NCBI RefSeq assembly: GCF_009467795.1
Contig: NZ_WIAX01000003.1
Span: 1-51,711 of the forward strand
Source: Nesterenkonia halophila
GTDB lineage: Bacteria > Actinomycetota > Actinomycetes > Actinomycetales > Micrococcaceae
Length of the DNA stretch: 51,711 bases
Reading direction: 5' to 3'
Position 1 is the stretch's first letter, and the number at the start of each line of letters is the position of its first letter. The notes under the pieces are model-generated. The model was not told the origin of the DNA and made no database searches. It saw only the letters and a program-made list of their open reading frames with translations. A program made the translations under genes and the position numbers. This document shows, in pieces, positions 24,767 to 32,883 of the stretch.

Positions 24767-25627
24767 TCAGGAGCCCGCTCGCCAGCGGGCGAACCCTCCT
24801 TCGGTGCTGAGCACCTGGCCGGTGATCCACTCGGCCTCCTCTGTCAGGAGCCATGTGATCAGCCGTGCAGGATCGTCGGGACGGCCGAAGCGTCCCCGGG
24901 GGAACTGCGCGCCCACGTGCTCCCACGCCGCGTCGGTGAGGTACCCGGTGTCCACGGGGCCGGGGTTCACCGTGTTGATCCGCAGATGCTGGTCGGCGAC
25001 CTGGTCAGAGAGGGTGGTGGTGATGCCGGCCAGGGCGGCCTTGGACGCGGCGTAGGCCACTTCTCCGGACATCGGTCCTTCGCCCTGTCCGGAGGTCATC
25101 AGGACCACGGAGGCGTCGCTCCCGGGGCGGTGGTGGTGGAGGAACCGCTGGGTCAGCAGCAGCGACGTGCGAGCGTTCACCGCCCAGTGCGCGTCGAGCA
25201 TCGGGGCAGTAAGCTCACCGAGCGCCCCGTCGCCGCCGCTGAGCGCGTGATTGCAGACGAGGCCGTCCAATGCGTCGAAGGCCTCGACGGCGGCGTCGAC
25301 GAGCCGCTCGGGTCCCTGCTCGTCGGTGAGGTCTCCGGGGGAGTGTTCCAGGCGGGCACCGTCGACCAGGTGCGTCGAGATGCTCGCCAGCACCGCGTCG
25401 ACGTCGTCGGCTCCCCAGGATTGGTCCGCGTCGTGAGCACTGTGGTGATGGCAGAAGAGGTTCGCGCCCATGGCCGCGGCGCGGCAGGCGATCGCGTGGC
25501 CGATCCCGTCGCGTCGGCTGACCCCGGTGACCAGCACGGTTCGACCGCACAGCGGGAGCGGGTCCCGCCGTAGCGGCTCCGAGGGTGACGGTGTCGCGGG
25601 ATCGTTCTGGCGTCCGGACGGGTCCAT
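24767..25627 (-). CDS. Short-chain dehydrogenase/reductase
   Basis: This 286-residue NAD(P)-dependent SDR has the cofactor motif TGVSRRDGIG (34-43), a longer spacing than the classical TGxxxGIG and typical of enoyl-reductase-like or divergent SDRs. It also has CNHALSGG in place of NNAG, and the active-site YAASK. The family's C-terminal PGPVDTGYL and TGQVLSTEGGF are present. The substrate is unknown. The ATG lies 6 bases after a minus-strand -10 TAGGAT, so it is probably leaderless. Confidence 0.88.
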   Translation of the reverse strand: MDPSGRQNDPATPSPSEPLRRDPLPLCGRTVLVTGVSRRDGIGHAIACRAAAMGANLFCHHHSAHDADQSWGADDVDAVLASISTHLVDGARLEHSPGDLTDEQGPERLVDAAVEAFDALDGLVCNHALSGGDGALGELTAPMLDAHWAVNARTSLLLTQRFLHHHRPGSDASVVLMTSGQGEGPMSGEVAYAASKAALAGITTTLSDQVADQHLRINTVNPGPVDTGYLTDAAWEHVGAQFPRGRFGRPDDPARLITWLLTEEAEWITGQVLSTEGGFARWRAGS

Positions 25628-25657
25628 GTGGTCATCCTAGACGGGCCCGCCTGTCGG

Positions 25658-26149
25658 TCAGGAGTCGTGTCGCCGGTAGACCGGGCCCAGCTTCTCGTCG
25701 GGGTCGAGGCGTTCGAGCATGGCCTCGGTGATCTCGCCGAGCTGGTCGAGCTGCTCCTCGGTCAGCGCATCGATGACGTGATGCCGGACGGTCTCGACGT
25801 GGCCGGGCGCGGCCTCGCGGACGGCCTGCCAGCCGGTCTCGGTGAGGCGGGCGTAGGTGGCGCGCGCGTCGCCGGCGCCGTGGTGGCGCTCCACCATCTC
25901 GCGGCCCTCCAGGCGGCTGACCACGTGTGACAGACGGGGGAGGGTCGCGTTGGTCCGGGCGGCCAGCTGGCTCATCCGCAGCGACATCTCCGGCGATTCG
26001 GAGAGCATGGCCAGCACGTAGTACTCGAAGTGGGTCAGCCCCGAGTCTCGGCGCAGCTGAGAGTCCAGGATCCCGGGCAGCAGCTCCAGCACTGCGGTCA
26101 GCCGCACCCAGGTGGCCAGCTGCCGTGTGTTCAACCATCGATCATCCAC
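25658..26149 (-). CDS. MarR-family transcription regulator
   Basis: This 163-residue protein is a dimeric winged-helix regulator. Visible parts are the N-terminal dimerisation helix, LTHFEYYVLAMLSESPEMSLRMSQLAARTNATLPRLS as helix-turn-helix (about 38-75), the wing VVSRLEGREMVERHHGAGDARATYARLT, and a C-terminal dimer helix. The start is GTG. A weak -10 (GAGAAT) lies 6 bases before it. It diverges from doxX across a gap with two matching palindromes, its probable operators. Confidence 0.9.
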   Translation of the reverse strand: MDDRWLNTRQLATWVRLTAVLELLPGILDSQLRRDSGLTHFEYYVLAMLSESPEMSLRMSQLAARTNATLPRLSHVVSRLEGREMVERHHGAGDARATYARLTETGWQAVREAAPGHVETVRHHVIDALTEEQLDQLGEITEAMLERLDPDEKLGPVYRRHDS

Positions 26150-26170
26150 AGGGAGATTCTCTCCGATGGT

Positions 26171-26218
26171 GGTTGTCGGAACAACCTTCGACTGTCTAGG
26201 GTGGTTGTCGCAACAATA
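26171..26218. promoter_or_regulatory. Twin MarR-type operators over the doxX promoter
   Basis: GGTTGTCGGAACAACC (26171-26186) is a 16-bp palindrome, and GGTTGTCGCAACAATA (26203-26218) is a near copy. The doxX promoter TTGTCG (26173-26178)-N18-TAGGGT (26197-26202) is sandwiched: the first palindrome covers the -35 and the second the transcription start. The 32-bp spacing puts both sites on one face of the helix. Confidence 0.75.
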
Positions 26219-26277
26219 ATCCGGGTCCTCTCCGGCGACCTCTGTCGACCCGGCCCCGACGAAAGGAACTCCCCGTC

Positions 26278-26736
26278 ATGCGTCTCCTCGTGAACCCCTC
26301 GTCCGTCTCGCCGAAGCTCGCCGACCTGGGCCTGCTGATCGCCCGCGTGGTGATCGGCGTCGTCCTCATCGCCCACGGCTGGCAGAAGTTCCATGAATGG
26401 ACCGTCGCCGGCACGGCCGAATCCTTCGCCGGCATGGGTGTGCCGATGGCCTCGGCGACCGCCGCCGTCGCGACCTGGGTGGAGCTGATCGGCGGGGCGA
26501 TGCTCATCGTCGGACTGCTGACCCCGCTGGCCGCGCTCTGCGCCGCCGTCGTGATGCTCGGCGCGGCGGTCTTCGTCCACCTGCCGAATGGGCTCTTCGT
26601 CGACCAGGGCGGCGCGGAGCTGGTCCTGGCACTCTTCGCCGGGCTGGTGCTGCTCGTCGTCCGCGGCGGCGGCCGGGTCGGCCTCGACGCCGCGCTCTTC
26701 CGCGGCGGCGCGCGTCAGCCGGTCGCGGCTCGCTGA
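26278..26736 (+). CDS. DoxX-family membrane protein
   Basis: This 152-residue protein has four membrane helices, as in DoxX: LLIARVVIGVVLIAHGWQKF (about 18-37), a second around ATAAVATWVELIGGAMLI, a third around LAALCAAVVMLGAAVFV and a fourth around LVLALFAGLVLLVV. The conserved HGWQKF end of helix 1 is characteristic. DoxX proteins are linked to thiol and redox stress. The divergent MarR gene and twin operators suggest an inducible stress response; the inducer is unknown. Confidence 0.9.
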   Translation: MRLLVNPSSVSPKLADLGLLIARVVIGVVLIAHGWQKFHEWTVAGTAESFAGMGVPMASATAAVATWVELIGGAMLIVGLLTPLAALCAAVVMLGAAVFVHLPNGLFVDQGGAELVLALFAGLVLLVVRGGGRVGLDAALFRGGARQPVAAR

Positions 26737-26745
26737 GCCCCTGGT

Positions 26746-26790
26746 CCGCGGCGGGGCGGCGTCGGGGTCGGCGACGCCGCCCCGCCGCGG
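26746..26790. terminator. Perfect 19-bp terminator hairpin
   Basis: CCGCGGCGGGGCGGCGTCG (26746-26764) pairs without mismatch with 26772-26790 around a 7-base loop. It lies between convergent doxX and the DUF3237 gene and probably ends both transcripts. Confidence 0.85.
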
Positions 26791-26808
26791 GCTGTTCCAG
26801 GCCGGCGG

Positions 26809-27267
26809 TCAGTCCAGGCGGAACACCTCGAGCTGCACCGCGTCAGGCGTGCGGGCGCCTCGTGCGACGAACAGCCGCTCGTTCATCCAGGCCAGGTCCG
26901 GGGCGGCCGTGGTGAACCGCGGCTGGGTGCGGAAGTGGATCCGCTCCGGAGGAACCGGCTCTCCTTCGACGATCGCCCGGATGTCCTCCGCCCGGCCGAC
27001 GCGGATTCCGGTGTTCCGGACCCCGATCCGTGCGCCGTCGTCCGTCTCCAGGGAGTAGGAGGCGTCCAGCTCGGTCAGCGTCGGCGAAGTGAGACGCTGG
27101 TCGTCGGCGCCGGCCGGCAGCACGTGCCCGCTGCACGCCGGTCCGCTGACCGTGCCGCCGAGGATGGGCACCAGGCGGCGATGTCCGGTCGGGGCCGGGC
27201 CGAGATCCACCGGCTCTCCGACCTCGATCCGGATCTGCATCACGAATGTCAGGGGCGGGGGCTCCAT
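26809..27267 (-). CDS. DUF3237-domain protein
   Basis: This 152-residue single-domain protein fits the DUF3237 beta-barrel family. PTGHRRLVPILGGTVSGP near the N-terminus and DDGARIGVRNTGIRVG in the middle are the family signatures, and ERIHFRTQPRFTTAAPDLAWMNERLFVARG forms the C-terminus. The frame is open much further upstream, but ATG 27267 follows GAGGAG and starts at the natural domain edge. The family's role is unknown. It lies 8 bases after a decayed acyl-CoA dehydrogenase remnant. Confidence 0.85.
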   Translation of the reverse strand: MEPPPLTFVMQIRIEVGEPVDLGPAPTGHRRLVPILGGTVSGPACSGHVLPAGADDQRLTSPTLTELDASYSLETDDGARIGVRNTGIRVGRAEDIRAIVEGEPVPPERIHFRTQPRFTTAAPDLAWMNERLFVARGARTPDAVQLEVFRLD

Positions 27268-27275
27268 GGCGCTCC

Positions 27276-27829
27276 TCAGTTCGTCCGGTCGGCGAACCCG
27301 GAGGGCAGTTCGCCGGGTGCGACCGAGACTACCGTCTCGTCGTCGACTCCGACGTGCTCGAAGAGGGTGATCCGGGCGAACTCCGGGACGACGAAGATCG
27401 AGTAGGTCGGTCCGGCGTCGCGGAAGGCGCGCATCTCCTCCAGGTGGTCGTTCTGGTATAGCACAGTCTTCGACCCGTCCTGCTCGATCCACTGCGGGAA
27501 GAAGGTGGTGCCGTGGAGGCTGCCCGCCGTGGTGTGCATGCCGCCGGCGACGTCGGAGCCGACCTCCGGCTCGGTGAGCGCGAACGCGCCGATGCGAGAC
27601 ATGTCGACCACGTCCGGCATCCATCGGCCGCGCTGATCCTGGTCGCCGCCGTCGTAGATCGACCCCATGGTGAGCTTGGTGAGCACCCCGGAGAGCACCG
27701 CCAGCGAGCGTTCGATACGGTTCAGCTCCAAGTTCAGGAACCCGGTGAGCAACGGGCTGTGCGTCCTCGGCGAGCTCGGCATCAGGACAGCTTCTCGCCG
27801 TATCCGAAGAAGTCGGGAGCGGACGGGCC
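27276..27829 (-). pseudogene. Chimeric remnant of an acyl-CoA dehydrogenase gene
   Basis: Three pieces lie in order on the minus strand. From 27829 to 27785 one frame reads GPSAPDFFGYGEKLS, like an acyl-CoA dehydrogenase N-terminus, and stops at TGA 27784-27782. A new frame begins at the overlapping ATG 27782 and gives another acyl-CoA dehydrogenase piece (LNLELNRIERSLAVLSGVL, then RIGAFALTEPEVGSDVAGGM, the flavin/substrate-binding loop). At about 27529 homology ends and the same frame runs into an unrelated 80-residue sequence (FFPQWIEQDGSKTVLYQNDH, EFARITLFEHVGVDDETVV) that I cannot place. The central and C-terminal catalytic parts of the enzyme are missing. Confidence 0.7.
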
Positions 27830-28229
27830 GTGGCATCTAGATTCCTCGGTGTTCTGGGTGGACTGCAGGACGTGGATGATTGCGTGGTGCTGGCTGCCGG
27901 TCCCAGGCCCATGATGAACAGCAGCGACCCCGGGATGAGCTCTGGGATTCCGCAGGTCACCACGAGGATCCTGCAGAATGCCTGGGCCATATCGAGGCGC
28001 GGCGCCACAGTGCGTACCGATGGCTTCGGCGGACCCGAATCTCTGGCGTCTCGGCCTCGACGGGCGCTCGCCGGTCGGAACCGGTGCCGTGTTCGGGTCT
28101 CTCGTCGGAACGGTGTCCCACCTCCTCCGTGGACTCTGCGCTACGAGCGTCCCGGCACCCTACCCGGCGGTCCATACGCGGCATCCGCGCCGCGATACGG
28201 CGCCCGTGACGAGACGAGAGGTGGCGGGG
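27830..28229. other. Stretch without a supported gene
   Basis: Several open frames cross this 400-base stretch on both strands, but none has a ribosome-binding site with a recognisable product. A hydrophobic minus-strand segment (VVTCGIPELIPGSLLF, near 27930) may be a fragment of a lost membrane-protein gene. The surrounding pseudogene suggests the whole stretch is decaying. Confidence 0.4.
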
Positions 28230-28376
28230 ATGAACACGTTCCGCAGCATGCTCTATGGACTGGGGAGGCTGCTCGGCGATGTGCAGGCGGTCCGCCGCGG
28301 GCGGGTCGGCCGCCGCATCGGCCGGCGGATCTCCGGGAAGGCGACCGGCCGGCTGTTGGGGCGCATCTTTCGTTGA
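28230..28376 (+). CDS. Small basic conserved protein
   Basis: This 48-residue protein, beginning MNTFRSMLYGLGRLLGDVQA and followed by VRRGRVGRRIGRRISGKATG, has a short amphipathic helix and a strongly basic C-terminal half ending RLLGRIFR. Small proteins of this pattern occur in many actinobacteria, but I know of no function. A GAGAGG sequence lies about 9 bases before the ATG. Membrane-surface or nucleic-acid binding would fit the charge; both are guesses. Confidence 0.6.
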   Translation: MNTFRSMLYGLGRLLGDVQAVRRGRVGRRIGRRISGKATGRLLGRIFR

Positions 28377-28459
28377 CGCGATGCCCGGCTGTGCCGTCTG
28401 TGCGACGGTGACGTGAGAGCAGACTGCCGCAGACGCCAAGGGCCGGGGGAGGGGATGGA

Positions 28460-28714
28460 ATGGTGGGCGACGGTGAACGTGACCTGCTGCTGCAGGCCGC
28501 CGAACTCGCAGTGATGACCCAGTTCGGCTCGACGCCCATGCTCCAGCGGAAGCTCGATGTCAGCCACGCCGAGGCCGCGTGGCTCATGGAGACCATGGCA
28601 TCCGACGGTGTGGTCGGGCCGGCTCAGAGGTCCAGACTTCGTGACGTGATGGTCTCTGTCGACGAGCTCGCGGACACTGTCGACCGTCTCAAACGTGATG
28701 GGGGTGCGCCCTGA
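28460..28714 (+). CDS. Stand-alone FtsK gamma-type winged-helix protein
   Basis: This 84-residue protein consists almost wholly of a winged helix matching the C-terminal gamma domain of the chromosome translocase FtsK/SpoIIIE: LLLQAAELAVMTQFGSTPML, then QRKLDVSHAEAAWLMETMAS, then DGVVGPAQRSRLRDVMVS. In FtsK this domain reads oriented KOPS/SRS octamers and activates XerD. No motor domain (Walker A, GxxGxGKS) occurs near it. AGGGGATGG lies before the ATG, and third-position GC is high, so it looks like a real small gene rather than a fragment. It could be a DNA-binding regulator. Confidence 0.8.
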   Translation: MVGDGERDLLLQAAELAVMTQFGSTPMLQRKLDVSHAEAAWLMETMASDGVVGPAQRSRLRDVMVSVDELADTVDRLKRDGGAP

Positions 28715-28782
28715 CCGCCGATGTCTCGTCATCTGGCGTCCGGCGTACCAGGTGTACGTGCCGCGGGCAGAGATAAGGCCGA

Positions 28783-28807
28783 TCGAACAGGTGGAGTGCC
28801 TGTTCGA
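28783..28807 (-). terminator. Hairpin downstream of tRNA-Thr
   Basis: TCGAACAGG (28783-28791) pairs with CCTGTTCGA (28799-28807) around a 7-base loop, 13 bases past the tRNA 3' end. Confidence 0.65.
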
Positions 28808-28819
28808 CCGGCCTGGCGG

Positions 28820-28891
28820 AGCCGCCTATCGGATTCGAACCGATGACCTATTCATTACGAGTGAATCGCTCTACCCCTGAGCTAAGGCGGC
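28820..28891 (-). tRNA. tRNA-Thr (anticodon CGT)
   Basis: This is a 72-base cloverleaf. The acceptor is GCCGCCT/AGGCGGC, the D arm GCTCAGGGGTAGAGC, and the anticodon stem ATTCA/TGAAT encloses loop CTCGTAA, giving anticodon CGT. The T loop is TTCGAAT. The discriminator is T and CCA is not encoded. It has a sigma-70-like promoter at 28934-28962. Confidence 0.96.
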
Positions 28892-28933
28892 CTGCGCGTC
28901 CCGGTCCGTCAGGCACCGCACGCGCGATCCACC

Positions 28934-28962
28934 AGTGTACTGGGACGCTCTGAGGTGGTCAA
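28934..28962 (-). promoter_or_regulatory. Promoter of tRNA-Thr
   Basis: On the minus strand TTGACC (28962-28957) and TACACT (28939-28934) are separated by exactly 17 bases, 42 bases before the tRNA. Confidence 0.7.
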
Positions 28963-29011
28963 AACGAGGCTCGGGGCGGACTGCCGCGCCGCCGGTCGGC
29001 GATCCTCGGCC

Positions 29012-30316
29012 TCAGGCCTTGCTGTCGCCGGGCCGGGGCAGTCGCCGTCGCCCGCCGCCGGAGCTCGAGGCCGCCTGGGACGACGACCGCGACGCCGAGC
29101 CGGCGCCGGTGCGCTCGCCGGGCTTGCGCTGCGGCAGGAAGGTCATCATCAGCGCTTCCATGGCCAGCTGCGGCGGCACGTTCTGCCCGATCCGGCTGCG
29201 TGCGGCGCTGATCGCGTCCAGGCAGCCCAGTGCCTGCTCGGCCGTGATCGCCTCGGCGTGCCGGGTGAGGTCGTCGCGCATGTGCTCGTTGATCAGCTCG
29301 ACCTCGGCGCCGAGCTGCAGGCTCAGCAGATCCCGGAACACTGCGGTCAGGTCGATCAGCGAGCGGTCCAGCGCATCGGCCACCGCCCGCTTCGACCGCC
29401 GGGTGTGGTCCTCCTCGAGCCGCTTGAACTGGCTGCGCAGCTTCGGCGGGATCTTCTCTTCCGGATCCAGACCGAGCGACCGGCGCAGCGCGGCGTGCTC
29501 GGACTCCAGCCGCGCCGAGGACTCCGCCTCGGCATCGGCCTGGTTCATCTCCACCAGCTTCGCCGCGGCCTGGACGGCGTCGGAGGAGGTGCGCACGCGC
29601 AGCGGCAGCGAGACCACGTCCTCGCGGCGCCGTCGGACCTCGGCGTCCTGGGCCAGCCGCCGGGCGACGCCCACGTGGTTCTGCGCCACCCGCGCGGCGA
29701 AGTGCGCCTGCTCGGCGTCGAGCCCGTCACGGGCGACCAGCAGCGCGGCGACGGCGTCCGACGGCGGGATGCGCAGATTCGCGTGCCGGCAGCGCGAGCG
29801 GATGGTCACCAGCACGTCGGCCGGGCTCGGTGCGCAGAGGATCCAGATGGTGTGCGGCGGAGGCTCCTCGATGGCCTTCAGCAGCACGTTGGTCGCCCGC
29901 TCGGTCATCCGGTCGGCGTCCTCGACCACGATCACCCGCCAGCGCCCGCCCTGCGGACGGTCCTGGGCGGCGGTGATGAGCTCACGGACGTCCTCGATCC
30001 GGTAGCTGACACTCTCCGTGGAGACGACTTTCACCGAGGGATGTGAGGACCCGGTGATCAGCCGGCAGGTCCGGCAGGTCCCGCAGCCGCGTCCCGCCGG
30101 ATCGGCGACCTCGCAGTTCAGCGCCGCGGCGAAGGCCAGCGCGGCGTTGGAGCGTCCGGAGCCGGGCGGGCCGGTGAACAGCCAAGCATGCGCGGGAGCC
30201 TGCGATCCGGCCGCAGTGCGCAGCTGCTCGACGACGGCCTGTTGGCCGACCAGCTCGTCGAAGACGCCGCCGACCGCGTCGTCGGCAGTTGCGGCGGGGG
30301 AGGGGCCGGCCGTCAT
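29012..30316 (-). CDS. holB: DNA polymerase III subunit delta'
   Basis: This 434-residue AAA+ protein is a component of the clamp loader. It has a degenerate P-loop GPPGSGRSN (Lys replaced by Arg, normal for delta', which does not hydrolyse ATP), the four-Cys zinc module CGTCRTC with upstream Cys, VIVVEDADRMTERATNVLLKAIEEPP, and the SRC sensor motif in IRSRCRH. A C-terminal Ser/Gly/Arg-rich tail is probably disordered. ATG 30316 overlaps the tmk stop as ATGA, so I reject the longer upstream frame. The tmk-holB pairing is standard in actinobacteria. Confidence 0.94.
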   Translation of the reverse strand: MTAGPSPAATADDAVGGVFDELVGQQAVVEQLRTAAGSQAPAHAWLFTGPPGSGRSNAALAFAAALNCEVADPAGRGCGTCRTCRLITGSSHPSVKVVSTESVSYRIEDVRELITAAQDRPQGGRWRVIVVEDADRMTERATNVLLKAIEEPPPHTIWILCAPSPADVLVTIRSRCRHANLRIPPSDAVAALLVARDGLDAEQAHFAARVAQNHVGVARRLAQDAEVRRRREDVVSLPLRVRTSSDAVQAAAKLVEMNQADAEAESSARLESEHAALRRSLGLDPEEKIPPKLRSQFKRLEEDHTRRSKRAVADALDRSLIDLTAVFRDLLSLQLGAEVELINEHMRDDLTRHAEAITAEQALGCLDAISAARSRIGQNVPPQLAMEALMMTFLPQRKPGERTGAGSASRSSSQAASSSGGGRRRLPRPGDSKA

Positions 30317-30969
30317 GCGGCGTCCTCCGAGGTCGCGAGCAGCGCGGCGACATGCTCGCGGACGCTGTGGTGCAGGGCCTCGGGGTCGACGGCGGCGTCG
30401 AGGACCGCATAGCGCTCCGGCTCGGCCTCCGCACGTGCCAGGAACGCCGCACGCAGTCGGGCGTGGAAGTCGTCGGAGGAGGCCTCGATCCGGTCGCCGC
30501 CGTCGCCGTCGCGGGCGCTCCGGCGCGCCCGGGAGACCTCGGCGTCGACGTCGAGCAACAGCGTCAGATCCGGCTGCAGCCCGGCGGTGGCCCATTCGTT
30601 GAGCGTGGAGATCTCCTCGGCCCCGAGCTCTCGGCCGACGCCCTGGTACGCCACTGAGGAGTCGATGTAGCGGTCGCAGAGCACCACAGTGCCCGCCTCC
30701 AGGGCCGGGACGATCCGCTGGGTGACGTGCGCCGAGCGGGAGGCGGCGAAGATCAGCGCCTCAGTGCGCGGGTCGATCTCCCCGCGGCCGTGTTCGAGAA
30801 CCAGCTGGCGCAGCTCCTCGCCGACGACGGTGCCGCCCGGCTCCCGCGTGCGGTCCACCGGCACGCCGCGTTCCTCCAGCCAGGCCTGCAGCAGGTCCAG
30901 CTGGGTGGTCTTCCCGGCGCCGTCGCCGCCCTCGACGACGATGAACACGCCCCGCTCACGTCCAGTCAC
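30313..30969 (-). CDS. tmk: Thymidylate kinase
   Basis: This 218-residue enzyme phosphorylates dTMP to dTDP. It has P-loop GGDGAGKTT (14-22), TREPGGT for the dTMP-binding DR/E region, DRYIDSSVAYQGVGR, and a lid region with RARRSARDGDGGDR. Length is normal. The GTG start lies 6 bases after a minus-strand -10 TAGGCT without a ribosome-binding site. It is first in a two-gene operon with holB. Confidence 0.96.
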   Translation of the reverse strand: MTGRERGVFIVVEGGDGAGKTTQLDLLQAWLEERGVPVDRTREPGGTVVGEELRQLVLEHGRGEIDPRTEALIFAASRSAHVTQRIVPALEAGTVVLCDRYIDSSVAYQGVGRELGAEEISTLNEWATAGLQPDLTLLLDVDAEVSRARRSARDGDGGDRIEASSDDFHARLRAAFLARAEAEPERYAVLDAAVDPEALHHSVREHVAALLATSEDAA

Positions 30970-30975
30970 GCCCCC

Positions 30976-31118
30976 AGCCTATCGGCCCGACGCGGCTTCA
31001 CCCACCGACCGCGGCTCCTCTCGACGGGCGGCCCGACGCCCGGCGGATGGTGCTCGTCGTCTCACACTGCGGGCATGACCGTCCGCTCCGGCGCGGCCCG
31101 GGGGAGCTGGACTAGGGT
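30976..31118. promoter_or_regulatory. Divergent leaderless promoters of tmk and the PLP-enzyme gene
   Basis: The minus-strand -10 TAGGCT (30981-30976) serves tmk with a 6-base gap. The plus-strand -10 TAGGGT (31113-31118) serves the gene starting at GTG 31126 with a 7-base gap. Between them I see no further conserved element. Confidence 0.6.
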
Positions 31119-31125
31119 GGCCGAC

Positions 31126-32475
31126 GTGGAGAACGCCTCGAACAACCAGCAGTCGCACAGCCCCACGTCCGACGCCGTCGAGCATCCGGTCGCCGGCCAC
31201 CATCCGCACACCTATGTGGTCTCGGCCGGTCGCGGCGGCCCGGAGGGCGATCCGCACGCTCCGGGCACCTCCGGCGTGCCGGTCAACGCTCCGGTCGACT
31301 TCTCCTCGACCTACAGCTACCGGCCCGACGACGACGGCGGCAGGGTCTACGCCCGCGAAGGCATGCCCACCTGGGAGCCGTTGGAGGAGCTGCTGGCCCA
31401 CCTGGAGGGCGGCACGCGCAGCACCTGGAGCGGCGAGGGCTTCGTCGCCACCGAGCAGCAGACCGCGCTGCAGGTCCCGCCGGCGCTGCTCTTCGGCTCC
31501 GGCATGGCCGCCATCGCCGCGGTCGTGCACCTGCTGCCCATCGGCGGGCACATCATCCTGCCGCGGCACAGCTACAACGGCACCTCCGCGCTGGTGGACG
31601 AGCTCGCCGCCGAGGGGCGGCTGACCGCCCACCGGGTCGACATCGCCGACACCGAGGCGGTGCAGACCACGCTGGCCGACGTCGCCACCCTCGCCCAGGC
31701 GCAGGAGGCTCCGGTGATGCTCTGGGCCGAGTCGCCGACGAACCCGATGCTCGAAGTCGCCGACCTGCCCGCGCTGCTGGCCGAGGCCCGACGGCGCGGG
31801 GTGCTGACCGCCGTCGACAACACATTCGCCACGCCGCTGCGCCAGCGGCCGCTGCAGCACGGCGCCGACATCGTGGTGCATTCGGTGACCAAGTTCCTGG
31901 CCGGCCATTCCGACCTGGTGATGGGTGCGGCGGTCGTCGCCGATCCCCAGCTGCGCGAACGGCTGCGCCGGCATCGCAGCCTGCACGGCGCGGTGCCGGG
32001 GCCCATGGAGGTCTTCCTCGCGCTGCGCGGGGTGCGCACGCTGGCCGTCCGGCTGGACGCCGCCGAGGCCAACGCCGCCGAGCTCGCGGTCCGCCTGGAG
32101 CAGCTCGCCGCCATCGGCGAGACGCCGCTGCAGGCGGTGAGCTACCCCGGGCTCGCCTCGCATCCGCAGCATGAGCGCGCCGGCGAGCAGCTGACCGGCT
32201 ACGGCGCCATCATCGCGCTGCACCTGCCCGACGTCGCCTCCGCCGACGCGGTGCTCTCCGCGCTGCGCGTCTGGACGCCGGCCACCAGCCTGGGCGGCGT
32301 GGAGTCGCTGGCCGAGCGGCGCCGTCGCCACGGCGGCGAGCCGGACACGGTGCCCGCCGGGCTGATCCGACTCTCGGTGGGCATCGAGCATGTCGACGAC
32401 CTGCATGCCGATCTGGTCCAGGCGCTGCGGCTGTCGGGCGACGTCCGCCCGGACAATCCCGCCGAGACCCGATAG
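31126..32475 (+). CDS. metB: Cystathionine gamma-synthase-like PLP enzyme
   Basis: This 449-residue enzyme of the Cys/Met metabolism PLP family joins O-acylhomoserine and cysteine to cystathionine, or cleaves related thioethers. Cofactor-contacting motifs are FGSGMAAI (123-130), ESPTNP (202-207), Asp231 in AVDNTFATP, and the Schiff-base Lys256 in [12 protein letters not shown]. The length exceeds the usual 380-400 because of an N-terminal polar extension of about 50 residues rich in His and Ser. I choose GTG 31126, 7 bases after TAGGGT, over an earlier frame-open start. Gamma-synthase versus gamma-lyase cannot be decided from these motifs. Confidence 0.85.
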   Translation: MENASNNQQSHSPTSDAVEHPVAGHHPHTYVVSAGRGGPEGDPHAPGTSGVPVNAPVDFSSTYSYRPDDDGGRVYAREGMPTWEPLEELLAHLEGGTRSTWSGEGFVATEQQTALQVPPALLFGSGMAAIAAVVHLLPIGGHIILPRHSYNGTSALVDELAAEGRLTAHRVDIADTEAVQTTLADVATLAQAQEAPVMLWAESPTNPMLEVADLPALLAEARRRGVLTAVDNTFATPLRQRPLQHGADIVVHSVTKFLAGHSDLVMGAAVVADPQLRERLRRHRSLHGAVPGPMEVFLALRGVRTLAVRLDAAEANAAELAVRLEQLAAIGETPLQAVSYPGLASHPQHERAGEQLTGYGAIIALHLPDVASADAVLSALRVWTPATSLGGVESLAERRRRHGGEPDTVPAGLIRLSVGIEHVDDLHADLVQALRLSGDVRPDNPAETR

Positions 32476-32485
32476 CATCGGGAGC

Positions 32486-32812
32486 ATGAACGCCCCCTTC
32501 GCCCTCAGCGGGATCTGGTACGCCGTCCTCCTCACGGAGCGGTGGATCTTCCTCGCCTTCGCCGTGGTCTGCCTGGTGGTCGCGCTCATGGCGCTGATCA
32601 AGTGCCTGCCGAAGAACGCCCAGCGCTTCGACATCGCGTTCAAGCGCACCAAGGGCTTCTGGCTGGGCATGACGGGCGGCGCCTCGGCGCTCTGCCTGAT
32701 CGGCGCCTATTCGCAGCTCTTCGGAGGCCCCTTCGGCTTCCTCTTCCCGGTGATCGGCGCCTGCATGGCCGCCGTCTACCTGGCCGACGTGAACCCGGCC
32801 GTCTCCGAATAG
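32486..32812 (+). CDS. DUF2516-family membrane protein
   Basis: This 108-residue protein has three membrane segments (about 8-40, 55-75 and 80-97). It fits the actinobacterial DUF2516 family by [16 protein letters not shown] and by a C-terminus ending YLADVNPAV. No function is known. The ATG lies 7 bases after TAGCAT (32473-32478), which overlaps the stop of the preceding gene, so it has its own leaderless promoter despite being only 10 bases downstream. Confidence 0.85.
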   Translation: MNAPFALSGIWYAVLLTERWIFLAFAVVCLVVALMALIKCLPKNAQRFDIAFKRTKGFWLGMTGGASALCLIGAYSQLFGGPFGFLFPVIGACMAAVYLADVNPAVSE

Positions 32813-32883
32813 CCGCCGACTGCACGGACCGCGACCCGGATCGCATACCCGGACCGCACATACTGAAAGGACTTCGCCGTCAG

